A stretch of DNA of 64,000 bases, from NCBI GenBank assembly GCA_019671005.1, contig CM033741.1, positions 6,138,001-6,202,000 of the forward strand. The letters are read 5' to 3'. Below are positions 38,001-51,100 of the stretch, piece after piece. A program made the translations under genes and the position numbers. A model generated the notes under the pieces. That model ran no database searches and was not told where the DNA came from. It worked only from the letters and a program-made list of their open reading frames with translations. The stretch comes from Hibiscus mutabilis. Its lineage: Eukaryota > Streptophyta > Magnoliopsida > Malvales > Malvaceae. Position 1 is the first letter of the stretch, and each line of letters opens with the position of its first letter.

Positions 38001-39811
38001 TCAGTATTAAATAAGATTATTTGTTATTATTTTAGTTGCAATTACAACAACAACAACAAGAAGAAACGAACAAATAAGGAAATAAATAAATAAAATACTG
38101 AAACGGCGACGTTTCAAGCACACGCCTTTGTGTGATGGAGGAGTTGGTCAACCTTTGCGTGTGGCTGCCATAGTTGAAGTGCTGAATAATACTTTTAATT
38201 TATGAATTATTTTTTAAATTTTGATTTATTTTTTATAACTTTTATATTTTAAACAATTTCTATAATTTTATTTTGATAATTTTATTTTTTAAATTTTTGT
38301 GTAATTATTTCATGTTTTTTAAAAATTATTTTATATTTTTAACTATTACTTTTTTATTTTTTAAAATATAACAAGACTCTTGTAAAAAAACAAATAAACA
38401 TCTAATCAAATAGTAAATTCATAATTCAAAGTTTTTAATCAAATGTGATCTTTTATTAAAGATTTATTTAATTTTTTTCATTATTTACAGAGATTGTTTT
38501 ACTATTTAAGTTAATAATATATAATCGATATTTTTAAATATTTCAAAAGGGGGAAGATTTGAATTTAACTCTTTAAAAGTCATATTATACATGTACGCGT
38601 GATTTGAGCCAAAATTATAATTTTGAGCTACTATTATAAGTTTGACCGATCAAATCTGTTAATTTGGATGTTTGATGAATAATGAATTTGGGTAAAACCT
38701 CTAATTTTGAAAAAGCTGCTAATAAGAATTTTTGAAATTAGAGGTTTTGACATAAGAATTGTAAAGACTTTTTACCCTTAACAACTATAAAAAATCTTTA
38801 AATATCTTAAATTTAACCTTTTCTATTTTAATTCTTTAGCCTCGCGTATTTACATCGTGACATTTGTAAATTAATATTTTTTTTCCTTTTATTCTAACAT
38901 ATTTATATTTGTACTTTAAATTTAATAATTAATTAAATTGTATTAAAAATAATTATATAAATAATAAATTAATATATATATCATTCAAATATGCTTAGTA
39001 ATGTTATATTAAAAATATTTTTTATAAATTAATTAATATTAATATATATAAAATATTAATAACTAATAAAATATTCAAACAAATATCTATTATATCTTAT
39101 ATGTCAAATTAATACAATTTTTTAGTCAAATCAACTAATACAATCAACTATCAACTATCTGTTAATTGCCAAACATGGATATAGTCTTATGTGAGAATTT
39201 TTTATATAAAAATAATTATGATTTGACTTTAAAAGAAAATAAAGCGCATGTTTCATGTTAAAATTTTTCAGCCGACGCTTGAACGTATCCTTATATTACA
39301 TTCACTGTTAATCTTTTGTATGTTGGATTTTATCGTACCAAATCAAATACCATTTTATAGAAAAAATTATTTAATCAATAATCACAATTTATAAATAGAA
39401 TAATAAATAATGTTGCTAAAAATGGAATAATAAGTAATATGTTCATTAGCATTGTGTTTATAGTTAAAATAATAATTTAATTTTTATAAAACCATGTTTT
39501 AATGGTTGTACCATCCTATTAACTCTTGATAATAACAACAATATTTATGTTAGATGAAATGTTTTTTCATATTAAGTATAATTTTTAAATATCTATAAAA
39601 TAATTTATATATATGAATATAAAGATGTACTCTAAAAAATTCCAACAATTTCCAAAAAAGGAAAAAGAAAGCTGATATTCATTATTGTTTTCCCTTCCAT
39701 TTATTCTTCATTTTTGGTTGGGTTAGGTAGTTTCTCGTATTAGTTCACCAGAAAGTCACATGTAGGTTAGGATTAGGTATTAAAAAATGTTTTACACTTT
39801 TTTTAAAAAAC

Positions 39812-39846
<35 letters not shown>

Positions 39847-40047
39847 TAAGATCTTCTTATATTATGTAAAACTTAAAAGTTTTACATTTTTTTAAACTGT
39901 TGGATGAAGGTAAATATATATATGAGATTAACAATAAAAAATGTGAATATTATCACTTGGAAAAAAATAATCTTAGTCATTTATTATTATCATACAACGA
40001 TCTAAAAAAGTATAAAAATAATTGAATTTTACACAAAATATATATAA
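38001..40047. other. Intergenic, promoter side of the 366-aa gene
   Basis: 38100-38170 is GC-richer and has ACGT words (GGCGACGTTTC) and a GTTGGTCAACC palindrome-like W-box pair, so it may be the promoter. The rest is AT-rich. A (TA)n tract lies at 39814-39842. No gene was seen. Confidence 0.4.
39814..39842. repeat. (TA)n microsatellite
   Basis: About thirteen TA units in non-coding sequence. Confidence 0.9.
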
Positions 40048-40412
40048 GGGTTAAATGGTATTTGGCCTTTTTTGCTAAAAAAATTGGTATTGGCCTTTGA
40101 AGTTGCATCTCATTATTACTTTGATACATGAAAATTTTGATTCAATTTGACCTCTAAACTTTTTTTTTGACAATTTTTAATCTTAATCTTACTTAGAGTG
40201 GAGGAGAAGAGAACTTTAAAGGATAGAAAGATGTACTCCTAATGGGTCTAAAATCATGACTTAAGAGAATATGGTAGAACAAATATAAGCAGCTAAAAAG
40301 TACAACTTCAAATACAAATTGAAAAATTCAGAGATCAAACTGAACAAAAAAACTCCTCAAATATAAATTAATTATAAAGTACAACTTCAAAGATCAAATG
40401 TATAACCTTGAT
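40048..40412. mobile_element. MITE-like element interrupted by a SINE
   Basis: The left end GGGTTAAATGGTATTTGGCC and the right end (reverse) AAGGTTATACATTTGATC share a following CTTTGAAGTTG word, giving short diverged inverted repeats. The SINE copy at 40168-40302 sits in the middle. Superfamily not assigned. Confidence 0.5.
40168..40302 (-). mobile_element. tRNA-like SINE, copy 3 (diverged)
   Basis: The minus strand preserves the order AAGTCATGATTTTAGACCCATTAGGAG, CATCTTTCTATCC, CTCTAAGTAAGATTAAGATT, then AATTGTCAAAAAAAA. This parallels the copy at 31329-31500 with many substitutions. Box A is no longer clear. Confidence 0.6.
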
Positions 40413-40937
40413 ATACTTGTATGCTAATATACTTGTATGTTTTCATATTATTTTTTTTGCATCATCCCGTATTTTAATATACTTGTATGTTTTCATGTAT
40501 AACCTTGATATATTCATATTATGTTACTTTCTCAAATTTCTGGGTAAAAGTAACAGACCTAAAAAGTAGAAAGCCATTCAAAGATGATAGGTAATCCTAT
40601 CAACTTCAATTTTTTTATTTAAAAAATTAATTCACCGTTTAAAGATGATATGTAATCTTATCATCTTCACTTTTACCGTAGAAAGTGTAATATTTCTGAA
40701 AATAATTTGGGTTGTGCCATATTTGTAGGGGAAAAAAATTGGGACCAATATTCGAGTAAATCCTCCGTTATTATATATTCGTACAAGGAAATCCACCAGC
40801 TAAAGAAGGTGTTCTTTACAAAAAAATAATAATAATGCACGGTTACACCCCAAGAACATAGCAAAATGTGCAATAGCTTTTGGATCATACTTCACAAACT
40901 GCTTTCATATCTTTTTGCCATACATACATGTTTACAT

Positions 40938-42621
40938 TTAATCTGCCAATGAGCTTGATCCGTTGGTCGCGGCGCTTTGCTTCCTCTTGGCTTGAAGAGA
41001 TTGGCACAGCGATTCGAGCTTTTCTTCCTGATTCTTCGTCTTCTCTAGTTGTTTCCTCGATCGCTCACGCTGCTCGAGCAAAGATATGAAATGTTAGATA
41101 GCCTTTTCGAGATAGATACTAATTCTGACGAATGGACGCTTAAAAAATGAAACATTTCAAAACCATTTACCTCTTCCACAAGTTATATGAGAGTAACATC
41201 TGATTTATCACATTTGCTCTTCAAGAACACATTTTCTTTCGCTAGTTCCTTGATTGATTTTGCCATCTAAATTTGTACATAAATGGGTAGAAAGTTGGTA
41301 ACTTCAAAATCATAACACAATATGCAATTGCCTATTTTAATTTGACTCAAATGTGAGAGTTACATACAGGTATGTGTCCAACATGGCTCACACAGGTGTT
41401 AATTTTTTCCCGAAGTTTCTCCATATACTTGGAGGATCCTAATATGAATGTTGAACACAAATAATTTAAAGAAAAATGAAAAGTCGAAGCAACATAGGCA
41501 ACCGTTATGTTACTCTGACTCTTGTTTATACCCATTTCAACACCTGTATCCAACATGGGTAGAAGGATAATGACCCTATAAAATACCCATGTAAGATATA
41601 CCAGCATCCGACACTCACCCACAAGTCCAAGTAACAAACGACAACTGCAATGGAAATCGTAGATGGATCAATAGGAAAAGCCGAAAAGTAGAACTTTGAG
41701 GAAAGTGCACCTCTCAAAGATAAAAGGCACATATACCTTCTCAATCTCTTGCTTAAATGTTTCAAACACCTCATTGCTCTTTACCAATGCATCCTGAAAA
41801 TTAAATATAGATTCAAACATCACGAAGATAAAGATAATGATGTGATAGGTTTAAATAACAATGGCATAACAACAGGGCATGGAAATGCAAATCGGACTTC
41901 AATGTTGCCGCATGATAAGGCTGAGATTCTTGGCAGTCAATACAGAGAGGAAGTTGGAAGAGTGAAGTGCATTCAATGGTAAGCTCCAAGCATATCCAAA
42001 GGAAAACACCTCAAACATGAAAGATGTATCATCTATGTTACCCTGACTCTTCATTTTACCTATAGTATCCATGTACCATGTCCAACCAATATTAACAAAT
42101 GGGTATGGGATTGTTATCTCGTAAAAAATAGAAAGATTGACCATACCCATTTCCGATACATTCTTGAATCTGACACTTATCCTAGAGTCCGAGTAACATA
42201 GAGATCACTTATTAATTGCCTATAAAGGCATTGCACTACTATTCCGTCAATGGTAGCACTTCAAGTAAGATATCACTACCTTCCTGTCGGCAAAAGGCCT
42301 CTTAACCAACGGTTCAAAATACAGCCATCCGAGACAAATGATACAAGCACTCAAATACGGAAAATTCTATCCATCAACCTAAAAGCAAAAGGCCGGGAAT
42401 AAAACCAAGATGAAAAATGAAATGAAAATAATTTGGCCAGAAACTGTTGGAAATTTTCTTCATCAGCTGTCAACTGCATCCACAAATTCTTTTCAGTTGC
42501 CAATAACCGCGACACTTGCTCAGCATATACTTTCATCTGTGATTGCTCCTGGATCAATTTCTCTTCGTGTTGCTTGATTTTCAGATCCAGAAGCTGTAGT
42601 TCTAGTGTTTTTTGCTTTAGT
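40938..42621 (-). pseudogene. 3' half of a taxilin-like gene, damaged
   Basis: Minus-strand exons: about 42621/42615-42438 (QKTLELQLLDLKIKQHEEKL region, coiled coil), 41793-41737 (DALVKSNEVFETFKQEIEK), 41266-41171 (AKSIKELAKENVFLK) and 41069-40938 (KQLEKTKNQEEKLESLC, then stop). The order and motifs match the taxilin family of long coiled coils, which bind syntaxins in animals; the plant role is unclear. Damage: TAA in place of a sense codon at 41183-41185, a GC instead of GT donor after 42438, and no AG at the expected acceptor before the first exon (nearest AG is at 42617-42616). It is separated from the rest of the gene by an 18-kb insertion. Confidence 0.82.
42034..42200. mobile_element. 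MITE with TATGTTACYCTGACTC ends, in a taxilin intron
   Basis: Ends TATGTTACCCTGACTC and (reverse) TATGTTACTCGGACTC. The same type recurs at 62762-62912 and, more diverged, around 41343-41640 and 61390-61490. All lie in taxilin introns. The family is widespread in plants from general knowledge; no transposase is present. Confidence 0.7.
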
Positions 42622-42711
42622 TGTGCATATAATGTACGAAACATAAGAGTAAAGCTGACATTCCTCGTTAATAGAATTGATTGGGATTTCAAAATGAAAA
42701 ACCTTAGATAT

Positions 42712-44165
42712 TGTACCGATGTCCTTCTCGCTAAAAATGTTTTTATTATTATTTTGTTTTACTTTATTTTGAAAATAATGTCTTCCGCGTGGGATTTTAT
42801 AAAACCCGTGTTTTATTTAAAAATGGAGCCGCCACCGGCCCCTCAAGGTGGACCGGACACCGTAAAAACCAGAGATTTCAAAATGTCGGGTTCGGGAGTC
42901 GGTTACGCATGGGGAAGGATTAGCACCCCCACACTGCCCAAAATTGGTACTTTAATAATTACCGTTTTATTAATATTAAACTTTCCGGATTAAAGTGACG
43001 ATTAAATTAAAATTTGGTTATAAGTGCGAGTAGATTTTAAAGGCTCCGTTATTCGAGAGTAAACGCCCAACCACTATCACTACGCCTGATACTGGCCCCG
43101 TTTACGCTCGGATAAAAGGGCACCGCATTGACAATTAATATATCTCGATATGCGATCTTTAAAAATGACAAACATAAATACAATGCGATAAACATAGAAA
43201 TACTAACATAATAAAAAAACTAATATACCATAAATAAAATACTACTCTAGCATTCATACATATTAAACTAAAATTACAGCATAATAACATGTACAAACAA
43301 CGATATAAATATACATAAAAAGGGAATGCATGAACAAAAATAACATGATATATCATAATAATAAACAAAATATAAATAAAACATGCAAAAATAAATACTA
43401 CAAATTGATATCTAACGTGTGACATAATTTATATGCATGCATAAAAAACATATCATGATATTAATATGTACAAAATAAATTATAATATAATATGTTCATA
43501 TGATAATAATAATAATAATAATAATAATGATAATAATAATAATAATAATAAAAAGAACAATGCTAATGTGAATGCATGGATCATATTAAAATGCATGGAA
43601 CAATATAAAATATGTCATGAAACTAGATGTAATGATTAAAATGCATGGGTTGAATATGTACATGACATGAAATAATATAGACGAGGGACTAAAATGAAAC
43701 AAATATAAAACATAAAGAAATAAACACAAATTAACAGAAATAACATGCTAAAATTAAATAACAAAATATAGTGACTGGATTAAAATGAAATGAAATTAAA
43801 AGCTAAAAAAACAAAAAAAAGGACGAGGAAAAAAAGAAAAACAAATTACAGGGACCAAAAGCGTGATTATACCTCGGACAAAAGTGAAAACGGGGAAAGA
43901 AAGTTGGGACCTAGAGTGTAATTAGACCCTTAAATGACGCACGGATCCTCCCCAGGTTACCGGGTCACACGCGGGTTGAGGCTGTACCAAATAGAGCCGT
44001 TTTTGGGAGGTGAGTTTAAATAATTAAAGGGTTTTTTTTTAAAAAGATTGAAATAGTAAAAACCCTAAAGCATCATTCTTTTCTTCCTCTCGACTCACTA
44101 CCAGAGCGGCGGCTATTCACCCATCGGCTTCACGCCGGTCACTGGCCTTGCGGCCTCACGGCAAC
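42712..44165 (-). repeat. Left LTR of element D, first part (3' LTR in element sense)
   Basis: Aligns with 58665-60090 of the right LTR. It contains an (AAT)n microsatellite at 43502-43550, longer than its partner at 59436-59469. It breaks at GGCAAC where element C was inserted. Confidence 0.92.
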
Positions 44166-45696
44166 TGATAAGTGTTCAAAAGTACTATTTTCTTACCCTT
44201 TTTACTCATATTATTGTTAGACTTAGGCTCGTATTAGTTACATAATTAGTTATTCATACATTAATCCATGTTTCCTTCCATCGTTGAGCTTGATTGCATA
44301 ATTTGGTTGTTTTTGTGGGAAAAGATGTTGCTTTGGTGTGGTTTGTGTGTATGTGCAGAATCACTTGCCAAAGCAAGGCTAGAGAGCTAGTTGCCAGGGC
44401 AATGCATGAAGGAGATGCCGAGCTAGTTGCCAGGGCAATGCATGAAGAAGACGCCGAGCCAGTTGCTAGGGCAATTGTCGACAAAGAATAAGGTGATATG
44501 GTAGTCAAAATTGATGACTAGACAAGCCCAAGATGACGTGGAGCAAAGCTAAATCCCAAAGGAGTTTAATTTCCATGAAGAGGTTAAAGAAGAATTAAAT
44601 TCCAAGAAGATATGAGAAGTTCTAGAAGGAATATAATTATAATAAAGAATTATATTCTTTAAAGATAATTTAATTCCAACTTAACTTCCTCCTCAAAGAA
44701 GGACTTTGACCTAGCCCTATAAATAGATCACAAAGCCGTTAACTCTAAAATGGAGAGAGTAGAGAGAATTTTCGACAAGCTTCAAGGGGGAGATCTCGAC
44801 AAGAAGGCTTCATCCATCCTTCATCTTTTTCTTTCTTGTTCAATTAGGTTCATGCTAGGAATTCTTTATCTTGTGTTTCTTTGGAACCTATCCATGAACT
44901 AAATCTATTTGGCTAAGGTTATTGTGTCTTGTGGTTGTGAGAAACAATTGGGTTTTGTTTAGGTAATAAGAGTTTGCACTTTTCTATTCAAGGTTTATTC
45001 ATTCTTGGTTCTTATTCTTGTTTGCGAGTGAATTGGGAGAGGATCTCGTAACTTCATCTATTTATATAATATCGGGAGAGTTAGATTCAAGAAACGAATG
45101 AATATGATCTTTATTCAATCTATTGATGGTGAAGATTAATCCGGCTTAGGAATAAGTTAAGGATTTCAACGGCTAAGAAGAGCGCAAGATTGGTTGTTGT
45201 TCTCCCTTGATTCACGCAGGGATGTATCATCATGGCATGCACAAGTAGCTAGAGTTTTAACTTTGGGATAAGAAGAAACCATTGAAGAAAGCTCTGCCGA
45301 ACCTTGAAGTTGCTGCCCAGACGCCCAAGTAGTTGCCCAGCTAGTCGCCCAGGCAACCATCGATTAATTACCAAGGCAACCCCGTTGTGCAAGTTGCCAC
45401 GACAACTGAGTTGCCCTTGCACTCTTTTACCAAGACGATCCAATAGGCTATCACACCTCAACTCAGGATAACCTGGCCTATCTCTCTCATTTGATCTCAT
45501 CTATTCTTTTACTTTATTGCTTTCTAGTTTAGTTATTAGTTAAACTCCTATAATCTTCTATTTGTGTTTTTACTTTTTATAGTGCAAGATATTAGATTCT
45601 TGAAGTGGCACCAATCCCTGTGCAGACGATATCTTTTATACTATAACTTGCAACGTGTATACTTGCACAATTGCGTAGCACTTATTTCGCGCAACA
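44166..45696 (+). repeat. 5' LTR of element C (1531 bp)
   Basis: Near-identical to 53072-54596. Holds two and a half ~36-bp units (GTTGCCAGGGCAATGCATGAAG...) at 44391-44475 and many GTTGCC/GGCAAC words around 45300-45420. Confidence 0.93.
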
Positions 45697-45702
45697 AGTT
45701 TT

Positions 45703-45720
45703 TGGCGCCGTTGCCGGGGA
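45703..45720 (+). promoter_or_regulatory. Primer binding site of element C
   Basis: TGGCGCCGTTGCCGGGGA, six bases after the LTR. This sequence is the one used by Athila elements and complements a plant aspartate tRNA 3' end (family knowledge). Confidence 0.88.
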
Positions 45721-45908
45721 TTGGAAATAGCGACTTTGTTTTTATTTTCTTGCACTTTCTTTTTATTTTTCTTGTTTAAGATTCAAAGGGCTAACAAACT
45801 TTGGTTTTGCACTGGTATATCAGGGCGAGACCGATCACACCAGAATATCCCTTTGATCCAGAAATCGAACTAACCTTACAAAGACTTAGACAGAGGTTAA
45901 GAGTAGCA

Positions 45909-47990
45909 ATGGCTAATCAAGACGACAATATGAATCAAGATGTTCCAGCAAGAGGATGAGTGATTCTTGCACAAAATAGAACTATTCGAGACTATCTTGA
46001 AGAAGATCTTGATGGACTTAATCCAAGAGTTGTCGCACCTGAAATTGAAGCCGACCAATTTGAATTGAAACCGGTGATGTTTAATATGATCAACACAATT
46101 GGTCAATTTGGCGGCTCAGCAACTGAAGATGCACGACAACATCTTAAATCTTTCCTCGAGATTTGCAACTCATTCAAAATACACGGAGTCACCCCCGATG
46201 TTTTACGGTTAAGATTATTCCCCTATTCACTGAGGGATAGGGAGAAAGCATGGTTGAATAGCATTCCTGCCGGATCAATAGGATCTTAGATTGATCTTTG
46301 TCGTGATTTTCCTGCTCGATTTATTTCTACAAATTTGACTGATAAGCTTCGTAACGACATTACTTCTTTTCGGCAGACAGATGATGAATCCATGTACGAG
46401 GTTTGAGAGCGATATAGAGAACTTCTACATAAGTGCCCCCTACACGGATTCCCAGTGTGGACACAAGTAACAATGTTTTACAACGCCGTGAATACACCAA
46501 CAAGGATGATGCTAGATGCCTCAGCAAACGACATACTCCTAGATAAGTCGTCGGAGGAAGCCATGCAAATTCTAAACAGGCTTGCCAAGAATGATTATCA
46601 ATTCCCCTCTACTAGAAGATGAGGAGTTAGACGCCAAGCCACAATACATGAACTAGGATCATCAGACTCAATTTCGGCACAATTGACCACTTTAACCAAG
46701 ATGGTCCAGAACATGCAGAAACCAAACAACACACATAAGGTCAATGTAATGGATTCTTTTTGTGAGTTATGTGGTGGTAACCATGATTCTTCTGAATGTA
46801 TGCAAAATCCGGAATCTAGCTTCTATGTGGGGAATTACAACCAGAACAACAATGTGATGTCCAATACATACAATCCAGCTTGGAAGAAGCACCCAAATTT
46901 TTTTATGGAGTAATCCCAACAATGCTCTAAACTAGAACAATCAGAATGTATAAGCATCGGGATTCCAGCAGAATATGCCACGGCAACAGTTGTCGCAGCA
47001 ACAACCGACAACATCTAGTTCTTTGGAAAATTCTCTCAATGCTTTTATGTTGAAAACTGAATCTTATATGGCTGAGAATAGTAACTTCATAAAAAGCACT
47101 GATGTTTTTATTAACAGGACCGAGATGAGATTGCAAAACCAAGAGGCGGCAATCAAATCATTGGAAAATCAAATCGGACAATTTGCTCAAAACCTGAATA
47201 CTAGACCGCAAGGAGGTTTACCTAGCGATACTGAAGTCGCAAGAGGAAGTGTCCATGAGCAATGTAAGGCGATCACCACTAGAAGTGGCCAACAACGTAA
47301 AGAGGCTCAAGCCCGCTCATCAAACAAAACTCCACAAAAAGATCAAGACGAACCCAGCGACAAAGCCTCAAATGTTGAACCAAGAATTACCTATGCAACC
47401 GGCAATAAGCATGTCTCGGCAACCGGCAATAAGCATGCCTCGACAACCCCAGTTGATGATGCTTCGGCAACTCCAGTTGTCCCAGCAATGCCATCAATCA
47501 GATTCCAAACCAATGAAAGGATCGAAGATATCCGACTCCCACCACCATTCCCACAAAGATCGAAGCGACAAAAGCAAGAATATCAATTCAAGAAGTTTCT
47601 TGATATCCTCAAGCAAGTCGACATCAACTTACCATTGGTTGAAGCAATTGAACAAATGCCAAACTATGCCAAGTTTCTTAAAGACATTGTGTCCAAGAGA
47701 ACAAGGCTAGGAGAGTTTGAAACAGTTGTCGCAACAGAGGGATGCATGGCCATGTTGTACAATCGTATGCCACCCATGTTGAATGATCCCGAAAGTTTCA
47801 CAATACCCTATTCCATTGGAAACTACTATGTCGGGAAAGCATTATGCGACCTTGGGGCTAGCATAAACTTGATGCCTAAATCGGTTTTCCAAAAACTAGG
47901 AATCGGGAAGGCAAGACCTACAACAGTTATGCTACAGCTAGCCAACAGATCCTATGTGCATCCAGAGGGAAAAACCAAAGACATACTGGT
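45909..47990 (+). pseudogene. Degenerate gag and protease of element C
   Basis: The start MANQDDN at 45909 is followed by an Athila gag with stops at 45957 (TGA), 46287 and about 46405 (TGA where Trp is usual). A CCHC-like knuckle with CELCGGNHDSSEC lies near 46760-46800. The frame changes between 46913 and 46975. The second part (46975-48084) holds a coiled segment, an ITTRSG motif and the Athila protease DLGASINLMP (near 47847). Frame is lost again near 47995, before the reverse transcriptase region. Confidence 0.88.
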
Positions 47991-48133
47991 AAAGTTGATA
48001 AATTTATTTTTCTCATTGACTTTATTATTTTGGATTGTGAAACAGATGAGCATGCACCTATCATTCTCGAGAGACCATTCCTAGCAACAGGGAGAACCTT
48101 GATCAATGTTGAAAAGGGAGAACTCACATAAGG

Positions 48134-51100
48134 GTGAATGATCAGCAAGTTAAACTAAATGTGTTCCAAACACTAAGGCATGCCGATGATCCAGAAGAAT
48201 GCCAACTTCTTCATGCCACGACAGAGTTTAACTTCGACGAGGAATTTAGTTGCCGCGACAACTACATTGCCGATCAAGAGGAACCTGAGGAGTATGAAGA
48301 ACCGATCGATAAGGAACAACAAGAAGAGGAAAATTGGCTATTCAATCGACTAGGTACATACTTTGAACCACTGGATTACTCTGGTAAGGAAGGTAAGCTC
48401 GAAAAGCCCTCTATTGAACAACCACCGATTCTTAAGTTGAAACAGTTGCCAGAGCAACTAAAATATGCATACTTAGGAACCGATAATACATTGCCTGTAA
48501 TTATTTCTTCTAAGTTACAACCTAAGCAGGAAAAGAAGCTGATCAAAATGTTGATGCTACACAAGAAGGCAATAGGGTGGACAATTGCCGACTTGAAGGG
48601 AATTAGCCCGGCAGTGTGCATGCACAAGATTTTGTTGGAAGGTGATCACAAACCTTCAATTGAGGCCCAGATGAGACTGAATCATTCCATGAAACGGGTT
48701 GTAATGAAAGAAATCATCAAGTGGCTTGACACCGGCATTATATACCCTATCTTTGATAGTACATGGGTAAGTCGGGTACAATGTGTACCGAAAAAGGGAG
48801 GTATAACGGTGGTAAGTAATAAAAACAATGAAATTATTCCAACCAGGGCTATGACCGGTTGGAGGGTTTGTATGGATTATCGAAAGCTAAATAAAGCTGT
48901 TAGGAAAGATCACTTCCCATTACCCTTTATTGATCAAATGCTTGACCGTCTTGCAGGTAAACCCTTTTATTGTTTTCTTGATGGTTATTCAGGTTACAAT
49001 CGAATTGCCATAGCACCAGAAGATCAAGAAATGACAACCTTTACATACCCATACGGTACTTATGCTTTCTGAAGGATGCCGTTCAGATTGTGTAACGCCC
49101 CGACAACCTTCCAAAGATGCATGTTGGCACTCTTTTCAGACATGGTAGAAGACTTCTTTGAGATTTTCATGGATGATTTTTCTGTTTTTGGTAATGACTT
49201 CGACAGCTGCCTCGACAATTTAGAGAAGGTGTTGGCAAGATGTGAAGAAACTGATTTAGTCCTCAATTGGGAGAAGTGCCATTTTATAGTAGATGAAGGA
49301 ATAGTGCTCGGCCACAAGATTTCATCCAAGGGAATTGAAGTAGACAAAGCTAAGGTGGACGTGATCGAGAGATTACCCCCACCAAGTTCGGTTAAAGAAA
49401 TTCAAAGCTTTCTTGGACATGTAGGTTTTTATAGGAGGTTCATTCATAATTATTCTAAAATCACTAAACCCTTGTGCAATTTGCTTGAACAGGATAAAGT
49501 CTTCGATTTTGATGATTCTTGCACCCAAGCATTCGAAACCCTAAAGGAAAAGCTTACCTCGGCAACCATTGTCGTTCCACCAGATTGGACGCTACCTTTT
49601 GAGCTCATGTGTGATACAAATGGTTTTGCGGTAGGAGCAATCCTAGGCCAACGCACAGGTAAAACCTTCCATGTGATATACTACGCTAGTAAAACTTTTA
49701 ATAGTGCTCAAGTGAATTACATAACAACGGAGAAAGAGTTACTAGCTGTAGTTTTCGCATTTGACAAGTTCTGATCCTATTTGAATGGTACAAAGGTAAT
49801 TGTTCATACGGACCATTCGGCAATCAAATATCTATTTGCTAAAAAGGATGCCAAACCTCGTTTGATTTGTTGGATATTACTTTTACAAGAATTTGATATT
49901 GAAATTAAGGACAAAAAAGGAATAGAAAATCAAGTGGCCGATCACTTATCACGATTAGAACGCAATTGGGAGGAGGATGCGGATCTAGAGATATGGGATG
50001 CATTCCCGGATGAGTAACTTTTAGTTGCCTCGGCAACCATGGATGCGTATGCCTCGACAACCCTCGACGCCTCAGTAACCATGGATGCACATACCTCGGT
50101 AACCCTCGACGCCTCGGCAGCCCTTGACGCGCACGCCTCGGCAACCATGGATGTGCATGCCTCGGCAACCCTCGACGCCTCGACAGCCCTTGACGCGCAC
50201 ACCTCGGCAACCATGAATGCGTATGCCTCGGCAACCCTCGACGCTTCGGCAGCCTTTGACGCACACGCATCGGCAACCATAGATGCGCATGCCTCGGCAA
50301 CCCTCGACGCCTCGGCACCCCTTGATGCGCATGCCTCGACAACCCTAGATGCTCACACCTCGGTAATTTTGGGAGCAGTCGCCACAGTAGCACATGTCTC
50401 GGCAATACCCTGGTACGCGGATTTAGTTAATTTCCTTGTTTGTGGTATTTTACCTTATGGTCTTACTCACCAAGGGAAGAAGCGGTTTTGCCATGATGCT
50501 AAGCATTACTTTTGGGACGAGCCTCTTTTGTTTAAACAATGTGCAGATCAGGTTATATGCCGATGTGTCCCTGAAGAAGAACAACAAAATGTACTCCGGC
50601 AATGTCATTCTTCACCCTATAGAGGACATTTTAGAGGAACTCGTACCGCGGCCAAAGTTTTGCAGTCCGATTTGTATTGGCCAACATTGTACAAGGATGC
50701 CCAAGATTTTTACAAGCAATGTGATCGTTGCCAGAGGACGGGCAATATCTCTAGACGACATGAGATGCCGCTCCAAAACATCATCGAGGTAGAATTGTTC
50801 GATGTATGTGGGATCAATTTTGTGGGACCTTTCCCATCTTCATTCGGCAACCTCTACATTCTACTTGCCATCGACTACGTGTCTAAATGGGTTGAGGCAA
50901 CTGCAGTTCCCAACAACGATTCCAAGACGGTGCAATGATTCTTGCAGAAAAACATATTTAAACTGTTTGGGAAGCCGAGATCAATTATCAGTGACGAAGG
51001 CAAGCATTTTGACAAAAGACTTATTGCCAAGATGTTGCAACGCTTCGGCATATCACACAAGATTGCCACAGCATATCACCTATAAACCAATGGGCAAACA

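Noticed and set aside
42433..42993. 186-codon plus-strand ORF
   Set aside because: It runs from antisense of a taxilin exon into the LTR of element D; it is a chimera without features.
49905..50405. Minus-strand ORFs over the Athila peptide repeat
   Set aside because: They are mirror frames of the 18/24-bp coding repeat; pol on the plus strand explains the sequence.
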